A stretch of 64,000 bases of DNA from Ectocarpus siliculosus. Its lineage: Eukaryota > Sar > Phaeophyceae > Ectocarpales > Ectocarpaceae. The notes beneath the pieces were generated by a model. The model was not told the origin of the DNA and searched no databases. It saw nothing but the letters and a program-made list of their open reading frames with translations. The stretch is taken from contig FN648398.1 of NCBI GenBank assembly GCA_000310025.1, positions 462,829 to 526,828 on the forward strand, read 5' to 3'. The translations under genes and the position numbers were made by a program. Below, piece after piece: positions 49,441-58,982 of this stretch; the first letter of the stretch is position 1, and every line of letters starts with the position of its first letter.

Positions 49441-49493
49441 TTTTATTACCTCTGTTTTTTTTTTGGCGGTAACCATAATCGTGGTCGAGTAGA

Positions 49494-50448
49494 TCATGTT
49501 GTGCGGGGTGGAGAACCCTCACTCCGCGCAATGGGAATGATCGCACCACGTTGTGTTAAAATTGTCAAGCACCCTCGAGGCAGTTACACAGTGCTTACAA
49601 CTGTCTCTGGAAGTGAAAGCGCCAGAAAATAAGTTAAGTCATACGCAGCTGCATCCGTGCGCAAGGAAGTAAGCACAAGATGCGACACCCTTAGCAGGAT
49701 GCAGTGCACCCTTCATGCGACTCGCCGAATACCTCACGGCGCTTCGCGCTTGGTGATGTGAGAGCCTGGTCCGGTGAGAACCCGGCGTGCTTTGTCCCGG
49801 CTTTGTAGGGACGCGAGGTCAATGGTCTATCGACTACTGCATGCACGACAATGAGTACCCCCCCCCCCCCCCCCCCCCCCCACCACTCCAAAACCAGACC
49901 GGGTGGCCCCCCCCCCCCCCGCCGCGTTTTTTTTTTTTGCCCCCGGGGTTTTTGGGGTCCCCCCTTTTTTTTTTTTTCCNNNNNNNNNNNNNNNNNNNNN
50001 NNNNNNNNNNNNNNNNNNNNNNNNNNNNNNNNNNNNNNNNNNNNNNNNNNNNNNNNNNNNNNNNNNNNNNNNNNNNNNNGAATCATGTTGTGCGAGGTCG
50101 AGTACCCTCACTCCGCGCAAAGGGGATGATCGCACGTTGTGTTAAATTGGTCTAGCACCCTCGAGGCAGTTACACAGTGCTTATAACTGTTTCTGGAGGT
50201 GAAAGCGCCAGAAAATAAGTTAAGTCATACGCAGCTGTCATCCGTACGCAAGGAAGTAAGCACAAGATGCCGAACACCCTTACCAGGATGCAGCGCACCC
50301 TTCATGCGACTCGCCGAATACCTCACGGCGCTTCGCGCTTGGTGATGTGAGAGCCTGGTCCGGTGAGAACCCGGCGTGCTCCGTCCCGGCTTTGTAGGGA
50401 CGCGAGGTCAATGGTCTAACAACTACGGCATGCACGACAATGAGTACA
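49494..50448. repeat. two ~360-bp direct copies flanking an assembly gap
   Basis: Copy 1 is about 49494-49855, copy 2 about 50083-50448, same orientation, roughly 95% alike by eye. Both start ATCATGTTGTGCG and end GCACGACAATGAGTAC. Between them are 49856-49979 and 100 Ns (49980-50079). Confidence 0.85.
49856..50079. other. low-quality sequence and 100-N assembly gap
   Basis: Homopolymer runs of C, T and G (49860-49979) pass directly into exactly 100 Ns, a placeholder gap of unstated size. The homopolymer stretch looks like base-calling collapse after a poly-C tract and should not be read as biology. Confidence 0.85.
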
Positions 50449-51005
50449 CAACCTCCCCCCCCACCCCCTCCCAGCACTGAATCTGAAGTAACGGCTGTTG
50501 GTGCACCCCGCACCTTCCTGAGTTGCTTATTTTGCAGCCGGCGTGTTTTGGGGCTCCGCTCTTATCTGTATTCGCATTGGCATACCACAGAGGCGGGTTA
50601 TTGTTTTTAATGCCAAGTCGGACCTGAGCACCTGTTCTTATGGCCAAGTTCTTAGATTTTGGATTTTGTGAGGCTCAAGTTCTTAGCTGCTAAGTTCTCA
50701 TGTGGTGGCGCGTTCTGTAGCCGAAGCGGTTACTTGTAGACTGTTACCAACGAGATATGTAGTGCATTCGCTGCTTGAGTGATTTCTGGCTGCTTCCTAT
50801 TGACGTATCCGACAGGCCGGGGGCAAACGCGATGACGAGTGCCATTCCGAGCGTCCTCCGTAGGGCAAAGCACGAACTTTCCTTCGCCTGACCATGACCG
50901 CGCATATTAAGTACGACCCCGCAACCCGCCTACCACGCCAACTGCTCTCGCGCGTTCCCGCCAGCTATCGACAAATCAAGCTGTGCCTTCGGTTTGCAAG
51001 GCGCA

Positions 51006-53105
51006 ATGCCGACGCACTCAGCGTGCAGCAAGTCGGAATTGATGACCAAGAACTCTCGAACACATCGACATTCGCGGCGGGATAGAGGAAGCACCCGACA
51101 AGTAAGCGGAACCAGGGTGCCTTGCGAGCTCGACGCCGGAGCGGTGGATGCTGGGGTTAGCGGTGAAGCAACTAGGCTTGGTGTGTTGTCACGCAGGGGG
51201 GAGGGTTCGCTCGAACCCAGTACAAGATCACGTGGAGCTGCGAGCAGGGGGGGGAAGCCAAAATCGTTGGTCAAGTTGAAATCAATATTGCTTGAAGCGA
51301 AAGGCAGGGATTGGAGAACAGCGTTGGCTGCTTTAGATGAGTTCAAGATCTCTGGCGGCAGTCTAGACACGACATCGTACAACATCGCCATCGCGGCGTG
51401 TAGCAACGGGAGACAGTGGGCCACAGCTGTGAGGTTGTTGAGAGAGATGCCGACGGAGGGAGTGACCCCCGATGTGGTTACCTACAACTCAGCGATCGCT
51501 GCCTGTTCAAAGGGGGGTCGATGGAAAGAAGCTATGGACCTCCTGACACAGATGGTTGCACCGACGGAGGGAATAACCCCCGACGTGGTCACCTACAACT
51601 CAGCCATCGCTGCCTGTTCAAACGGGGGGCGTTGGAAGGAAGCTATGGACCTCCTGGAGCAGATGGTGGCACAAGGAGTTCCACCGAATTTAATCACGTA
51701 CAACTCAGCCATTGGTGCATGCGCAAAGGGACGACGGTGGGAAGAGGCTATGGATCTATTGGAAGAGGTGATAGAGCAGGGCTTCCCCCCTAGCACCCGT
51801 ACCTACAATCCGGTCATCGACGCTTGCGCTAAGGGAGGCCGGTGGCTGGAGGCCATGGATCTCCTAGGACAGATGTTGACCAACGATATTCCAGCCGATG
51901 TAATTTCGTATAGCTCAGTCATCGCTGCTTGCGGGAGAGGGAGACGATGGAAAGAAGCTATGGATCTCTTGGAGCAGATGCGTACACAGGGAGTATCCCC
52001 GAACGTGATCAGCTACAACTCAGCCATCGATGCTTGTGCCAAAGGAGATCGGTGGAAGGAAGCTCTGGATCTACTTAGGGAGATGACAACGGTAGGGCTA
52101 GTTCCCACTGTCATCAGCTACAACTCGGCCACGGCGGCCTGTGCAGTGAACGGCCGGTGGGTTGAGGCTTTGGAACTGCTGAAGGAAATGCCGGCACAAG
52201 GGATAGCCCCAAATACTATCAGCTACAACAGCGCCTTGGATGCTTGTGCAAAGGGGGGACAGTGGGAGAAAGCTGTCAAGCTGTTGAGAGGGATGTCAAC
52301 AGTAGGGTCAGACCCCGACATCATCAGCTTCAACTCCGCCATCGATGCTTGCGGAAGGGGGCAGCAGTGGGAGACGGCTGTGGAGCTGCTGAGAGAGATG
52401 CCAACGGCAGGGCTAACCCCAAACGTCATCACGTACAACTCAGCCATCGAGGCGTGTGGGAGGAGTGCACGGTGGCAAGAGGCTATGGGTCTGTTCCGTG
52501 AAATGCCCACCCGCGGGTTGTCGCCAAATGTGGTCACGTACAACAGTATGATCGACGCTTGTGCAAAGGGGGAACAGTGGGAACTGGCTGTGCAGCTTCT
52601 TACGGGAATGCCAGCACGGGGGGTGGCTCCTGATGTCATCAGTTACAACTCAGCCATCGAAGCGTGCGGAAAGGGGGAACAGTGGGAGCTAGCCTTACAG
52701 CTACTTAAGGGAATGCCCACGCGGGGGCCGAAGCCAGACATCATCAGCTACAACTCAGCCGTAACTGCATGTGCTAAGAGTGGACGATGGCGGGAGGCTC
52801 TCGGCTTGTTAAAAGACATGGCAACGGTAGGGTTAACCCCGAATACCGTCAGCTATGGCGCAGCGATTCATGCTTGTGGAAAGGGGGAGCAATGGGACGT
52901 GGCTGTACGAATCTTGAAAGAGATGCAAACCCACGGAGCAACCCCAAATTTGATAACCTACTCGGCCGCCATTGATGCATGTGCGAAGCAAGGTCGTTGG
53001 AAGGAAGCTGTAGACCTACTTACGGATCTCCGGAGGCAAGGGTTAACTCCCGACGCCCAAACCTACCTCACCGTCATATCTGCTTTTCAAAGATGTAGCG
53101 ACTAG
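51006..53105 (+). CDS. intronless PPR (pentatricopeptide repeat) protein
   Basis: A single exon of about 699 codons. After a basic, Ser/Arg-rich N-terminus (possible organelle presequence) come 16 consecutive P-type PPR motifs plus a partial 17th, mostly 35 residues (one is 37), with the consensus YNSAIDACAKGGRWKEAMDL and LLREMPTxG. The repeats run to the C-terminus (LTPDAQTYLTVISAFQRCSD); no E, DYW or SMR domain follows. P-class PPR proteins bind organelle RNA one base per repeat and stabilise or help process or translate transcripts. Residue 5 of the motif is Asn in 13 of 16 repeats and the last residue is Asp or Asn in most, which by the PPR code predicts a pyrimidine-rich RNA target. Start 51006 is the first ATG in frame. 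Lack of introns sets it apart from its neighbours. Confidence 0.9.
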   Translation: MPTHSACSKSELMTKNSRTHRHSRRDRGSTRQVSGTRVPCELDAGAVDAGVSGEATRLGVLSRRGEGSLEPSTRSRGAASRGGKPKSLVKLKSILLEAKGRDWRTALAALDEFKISGGSLDTTSYNIAIAACSNGRQWATAVRLLREMPTEGVTPDVVTYNSAIAACSKGGRWKEAMDLLTQMVAPTEGITPDVVTYNSAIAACSNGGRWKEAMDLLEQMVAQGVPPNLITYNSAIGACAKGRRWEEAMDLLEEVIEQGFPPSTRTYNPVIDACAKGGRWLEAMDLLGQMLTNDIPADVISYSSVIAACGRGRRWKEAMDLLEQMRTQGVSPNVISYNSAIDACAKGDRWKEALDLLREMTTVGLVPTVISYNSATAACAVNGRWVEALELLKEMPAQGIAPNTISYNSALDACAKGGQWEKAVKLLRGMSTVGSDPDIISFNSAIDACGRGQQWETAVELLREMPTAGLTPNVITYNSAIEACGRSARWQEAMGLFREMPTRGLSPNVVTYNSMIDACAKGEQWELAVQLLTGMPARGVAPDVISYNSAIEACGKGEQWELALQLLKGMPTRGPKPDIISYNSAVTACAKSGRWREALGLLKDMATVGLTPNTVSYGAAIHACGKGEQWDVAVRILKEMQTHGATPNLITYSAAIDACAKQGRWKEAVDLLTDLRRQGLTPDAQTYLTVISAFQRCSD

Positions 53106-53856
53106 TTTTGGTAAGGCGTGAAAATGATTGTGGCTAGGGTGGAGGCTGTTTTAGCTGTCTGGGGGTGTCATCTTTTTGGACGTCATGAACCAACCCTCCA
53201 GGGACTTGGTGTAGTGACGAAGGGCGGAGGGACTGCGTCGTGGAAGATAACCATCCAACGGGGAGTGACCGCTGAAAATATTGACAAATGGACCATTGGG
53301 CTCTTTCTCCAAGGCCAAGTGGACCTTCTATTATCATGTACCACCTTCCAACACCAGTGAAGTGAAGATCCATATACTCGATGTTTCGTTCTTTCCGGTT
53401 TCGGGTGGTCCAACCGCGGATCATTTCATGAGGATATATTGTACAGGATGATGCCTTCCACTTATGGGCGCTTCTTCTCACGTTTACACTTCCACATGAT
53501 GAATATTTGGAAGATATCTACAAGAATTCGAACCAAGTACATGTAGGGCCCAAATACAATTTTACTGTCGTTTCTAATTTTTTGTTTTAGTTTCTTTTCT
53601 CTTTGCCGTTGAACTCGATTCGCAAAGCAACCTCTTTTTCGGAAACTCTCACCCTAAATTGTTGACAATGGCCCTTAGCCCTGTGATACAATCTGTGAAC
53701 ACGAGGAGCGTGCGCGCGAAATCTCCAACCTGTTGAATGCCTCCTTAACACAAGGAAATTTACTACGCTGTCTAACGACCGCTGGTATTTACTTAACGTA
53801 AAGGCCGGCAGGTTACGCTCCGTGGTATTTGTTGAAGATCCCTCACAGTGATGCTC
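53106..53856. other. intergenic between convergent genes
   Basis: Between the stop of the PPR gene and the presumed last exon of CPBP copy C. It should hold both 3' untranslated regions. AT-rich toward 53570-53600; no gene seen. Confidence 0.5.
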
Positions 53857-56150
53857 TTACTTGGCTGGTTCTCCTCCAGATGTCTGCGGGAAGGAACGCG
53901 CAGTACAGCAACAGAAAATAGGTGCAGCAACCCTTGTTGATTACCTTGTACATGTCATCTTGAGAGTTGGTTTTTCGTCTGTGCAGTGCGTTCACAGATA
54001 CATGGCTTTGTCCGTCTACCTTACCTATTGCTCATGTTGGTGGGGGGGTCGCTCCGCAACGGACACCGACCACGAAAGCCCGAAGGGTAAATCATCAACC
54101 TGCGCTCATGATTGACAAGGTGCAAGAGTGCTTGAGAAGCTGTCGAGGACTGACTCTAAATCCAGCGGTTTGATTCTGGGTCAAGGATTGAGGAGTGCGT
54201 CCGGTCATCTTGATACGGGGCAAGACGTAACGGCAGCGACTCCTACCCGACTGCATTCTGCCAACCCTGGCGATCGAAGAGCCGAGAATTAATCTTGTGG
54301 TTCGCGTGGCAGGACAGTTTGTACCTGATGACGGAAACATACCTTGATGTGGCAGTGCACTAGGGCGAAGGCGTTGTGGACAGCATGCGCCACCATCGGC
54401 ACGAAGATGTTTCCCGTGGAGAGCAGTAGACAGTGGAAGAAAATACCATTCAAAGTGGCGTTCAGGAAGTACGCCAACGACACGGCGTGGAGCACCTGCA
54501 ATTGTTGGCGCACGATTTGTTTTTGCCGGGGCTGTTGCTGTTGCATACTCCATTTTTTTGTCAAACAACGTGACTCGTCAAACTATCCGCCCTCGTCCCG
54601 TGGATAAATGACAAACCACGACAGAACAGCGGGTTCAAGACGCGGCATTTCCGCGTACTTCAGGTTGTTCTTTTCCACACGTGACCGTGTCTTACCCCGC
54701 AAAAGATCCCCGAGAGGACCACGATGGCGGCCGTTGGCAAGCTGGTGTGGGTTGCGAGTATGAGGGGTAGAAGTCCTCGGAACCCGCACTCTTCGGAAGC
54801 GCTGACAAGCATCGACAAGGGGATCGAAACCGCGGCCACCTTTGTCACCTGCGCAGTAGGCGGGTTCCGAAACTCGAGGTTTGCGCACGTGATAACCAAA
54901 CAGAATACATGAACTTTCAACACAAACACGTCATGGAGTTCGGCGATTGCGCAATCGGATTGTGCAGTATCACGACCATCGGTTGACAACGACTATCCGA
55001 AAAAGCAACTGCGGTGAACGTTGTGATGTTGGTAGAGATCCGCAACAGCGAGGATGTGAACAACACTGGGGATGAAAAATTCACCTGCCGTTTGCTCCCG
55101 AAGAGCTTGAGAACGGCGCGTTCCGTCGTGGCCTGGGCCTTTCGCACCCAACCCCAGTCCCGTCGCGTTTCGAGGAACAGTCCATACGCGAAAAGTGGTA
55201 GTGACCCGAGTATCCCTACACAGGCGCCGTGTAGTGTCACACTCAACGAAGATTTCACCTGCCCGCCTGATGGGTATTTTTTAGAGCGCACACCGGCATC
55301 GCATCGCGGAGATGTGAGGGGGCGACTCGTTTCTGAAGGTCGACACTGAGTCGTTGATTGTTCGCCCCTTCTCAACATGTAGAATCAGAAAGCCGGCACC
55401 CGGAACACTCACCCTGAGCGAGGTCTTTGACCTGCTCGTCTGACCGGCCGCTTTACATACATGGTGGTGGTACTTTTGGCCTTTACTGGCCACATGGGCT
55501 GTCACTAACCTCAAACTCGTGCAAAAATCGAAGGCACGTCGATTCTTCGTCGACAAGGGAGACAAAAGAGAAGCCCGTCCAAAACGTGCGGGAAGAACGG
55601 GGGAGGGCATCTTGTTTCATCTCTTGGTTTTTGGGCTACCGTTCGCGTTTATGTGTCGGGGCGCAGAAGCTATAGCCAGCGTCGAATAAGCAGTCTTCTA
55701 GGCTATTGTTAGCGCGTTGCGACAGTAATCGAGCTCACGAGAGGGAGTGTGATCCGCTGAGAACTCGTCAACGACATCGCGACTTGATTGGCATGCCTGT
55801 TGTTCCAGACACACCAATACTGTCCATTTACTTCAATGTGAAGCACTGACTCACGCATTGCTGGCTTGGCGAGCACAGCAAAAATCCCGAAGAAAAGTGG
55901 CTGCACCAAGATATCCTCGACGAGCAATCGCCAGTTTATCCCCGTCCGCGCACCAGCGGAATCAACTGCGCCGTCGGCGCTTCTGTACCATCCATCCCGA
56001 CTTGGAGCCGCGGACAGTAACGCCTTTTCGAACTCCTCGAAAGACAAGACGTCGTCTTCTTGGTCGGAAGCGGCATCGCGCGAAGACGAGACCCCCCTCG
56101 GCAAGTCTTTCGAGCGAACAGCCCAGTCCCATCGACGAATTCGTCGCCGG
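53857..56150 (-). CDS. CPBP-family membrane protease (copy C), 5' end missing
   Basis: Minus-strand exons: 55855-56150, 55085-55266, 54696-54848, 54343-54495 and a tentative last exon 53857-53883 (TSGGEPAK then TAA). Phases 1, 0, 0, 0 equal those of copies A and B, and the two catalytic exons are again 153 bases. The first listed exon has VLSFEEFEKALLSAAP (compare TLSREEFEAWSAA in copy B) and the span ILVQPLFFGIFAVLA. Next come GSLPLFAYGLFLETRRDWGW and LFGSKRQ, then SEECGFRG (EExxxR) and IFFHCLLLSTGNIFVP with HAVHN. HxxxN is the usual form of the last motif. An upstream exon with a plastid presequence, ending in phase 2, is expected but was not found. Likely substrate unknown. Confidence 0.7.
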
Positions 56151-58982
56151 CTGCATATTCCCGCCCTTTGCCGGAGGAAGTACCCGCCGCCTCGCGCTCG
56201 CGCGGCTCTCCTTTGTCGACGCGTGCCGAAATGATTCGGGCTGGCGTGTGGATTAAACCTGTTTTGGGCACATGGATGATGGGATGGGGGTCTCAGGTGG
56301 TTGCACAACAACAAATGGCATGCAACATACCAAACAGCAGTCAAGTTTCATCGGGTTCTTATGTTTTTCCTCCGACAGCCTGGAGATAAATGATTAATTT
56401 ATCTCCAACCCCGATCAACGCGTTGTATTAACTCGCGCGTTTGCAAGTTGTCTTCCTTCTTGCCACCGTTGGCAAACCGGAAAACGAGCTTGTGGACTTG
56501 GTCGAGGTGTCTTGTTCGGATTTCTACTTGCAGTAGAAATGTTTGCAGGCATCAAGATGCACGAAGTAGGCGCCCTACGAGTACAAGCAAAAAAAAATAC
56601 TAGTACAGGCGAAAAAAAATGTCTCCACGTACATTTTGTGGAAAACACCAAAAGCAAGATCTTTGTCTCGCACCTCGTAATGTTGTTGAACCTACAATAT
56701 GCGAGCACGAAGATGCATAGTTAGTGTACTGCTGTTGGAATTACTCTATGACTTACACGATGCTACAGAATTTGTTGGTTACGTGGTGGTGGGTCGTGCG
56801 ATTGCGCCGACAGCCGAGGACTTCACGAACCTAAAAAAGAGAAACTCGTCCAGGTTTGTACCTGCAGCAGTCTTTCGAGCACGGTGCTTACACCTCGCGG
56901 TTACGCACTAGCCTACCTGGTTATCGTGATGTTAAAATGTAAACTATGCATATGAGGGTGTCGCCGTGTCGCCTGTCTTGTGCATGTTTACAGCGCCCAC
57001 ATGAGCTCATATGAGCACCGGTCAAGAACACCCGATACAGCAGTTGCACTGGATGTAGTCTAGGTACTGCTGTAGCATACCAGCGGACCACTACTACTAC
57101 TGCTGTACAGCAGTGCGTAATTCCCTCTCCGGAAATGATAAAGCATACCCATTTTTGCTATCACCTCTGTCTCTACAACAGGAGCGGGCAAGGCGGGACG
57201 TGCACGGGGACATCACAACTGGGCAACAAGCGAACGCGCTCATACGGGCACAGCAGTACCTGCCAGTGCACAGGGAGCGGTCCAGCATGGTGGTTCACCT
57301 CTCACCTTATCGGTGGTGAAACCACGAAGGAGAGTCCCGGCAGGGAGCACGTTAAGCAACACAGCATGGAAGCCGCTGACATTGTCTTCGTCGGAGGGCG
57401 AGCAAGCCGCGGGCAAAACGGGCACGGGGGCATGCAATGGCGATGGGCGATGGAGGATGCAGGGAAGTTGGTTCACCCACTCGCGAACCAATCAGGAAAC
57501 TTCTGACAGTCCCGTGTTCCGTTATCCAATGCATGCAGCAGCGTACAGCAGTAAAGCACTTGTCTCATGGTCCCACGATCATCTCCTCTGTTCACGACAC
57601 CACGCTGTAGTGCTAGGAGCTCTCTTTCTCTCCTCTATTAATCTCTCTCCCCCTCTCCTCCCCCTCCCCGACTCTCTTCTTAGTAGCTTCGTTTGGGGCC
57701 CTACACAACTGCTGTGATCGTGAGGGTTCAAATTTTCAAATTTTCGAGTTGGGGACCTCACCAACACACTTACGATGCGAGAGATTGTGAACCATTTGAC
57801 CGGGGAAGAAGCAACCAACTGGTGTTGTTGGAAGAGTACTGCAGAGACACAGATGCAATGCGGTACATGGGCTTGAGGGCTTTGCTCGGGGAAGCTGCGA
57901 ACATCCAACCAGTCACAGCCACATGATTACGAAGGTATAGACTAGGTCTCCTAGACACATAAATAACTAAATAACACACAAGGCAGTCAACGGCACGTAG
58001 ATTTAGATTGGCTTGTCGAACACCAGGTGTGGTCGGATCTACATTGTTCCGAGACTTTAGCGTCTGTGTCCGTCTAGGGGTTTAGTCTACAGGAACAGCC
58101 GAGCAGAGAACGGTTTTTCATTGTTGGTGATGTTGAGGAAGAGGGCACTATTGTACGCTCAACTACACGAGCGAGCAGAGGAGCACGAAAATATGGGAGA
58201 GGTGCTTCACCGCTGTACCCACCGGTGGAAGTCTGAAACTGCTGAAGCTCCCTACTCCGCGGTATTTGTTGTGTCTCGGAATCCGATCAATGTGCCGCCC
58301 TTCCCTTGGCAAGTAATGTCCTTGCGTGTAGGGTGGGAAAATGCGAACTGTACTATATGAAAGTATATCTGCGTCTCGCCGACCAGTTATATCGGAGCCG
58401 TCCTTGGTTGCTGCTATTTTTTGTGGCATTGATTTTGCTCTAGCCAGGAGAATGTTGGCGTGGCGACAGGCAAGGGAGGGCATTTTAAGTTTCCGAAAGT
58501 CGTCTGCAACAGGTGCGAGGCGAACGACGAGAGGTGAGTCGCCTAAAAGTTGGACGGACTTAGGCATGTTAGCTCTCCGAACGAAGCAAATGGCAAAGGC
58601 AAAGGTGGCACATCGCAGATATTGTTTACCTCCTCCTATAATAGTGCCAATTCCAACCCGAGTTGAGTTTCAACATGTTCAAAACACACCAAAACTGCAC
58701 CCCGCCAAATGTAAGGCAACGGTGCGGCTAGGTAGAACCAGGTCCGACACTACAGCTTCGTTTAAACACACGACAGCACAAGCCAAAGAGAGGTCAACCG
58801 CCTACATACTACACGATACAGAAGAAAATAAATCAGGGTTGCGCGTGTATGTGGAAACGTATTAAGACGTCAGCAGCACACAAACAAAAGAGAGCCAGCT
58901 TCAGTGTCTAGGTTACATTGTACACTACGATACAGCAGTTGTAGAAACTGAGCGCTCAAGCCGGCGCCGTGTGCAAAGCGCG
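56151..58982. other. intergenic, motif-rich
   Basis: No gene supported. The region between CPBP copy C and the taxilin-like gene contains at least seven copies of ACAGCAGT or its complement, including the perfect palindrome TGCTGTACAGCA at about 57101-57112. Open frames here are short and lack family features. Confidence 0.45.

Noticed and set aside
49691-50155. Open frames crossing the assembly gap
   Set aside because: They are read through Ns and homopolymer noise.
51416-52975. Shorter frames inside the PPR gene on both strands
   Set aside because: Periodic shadows of the PPR repeats in other frames.
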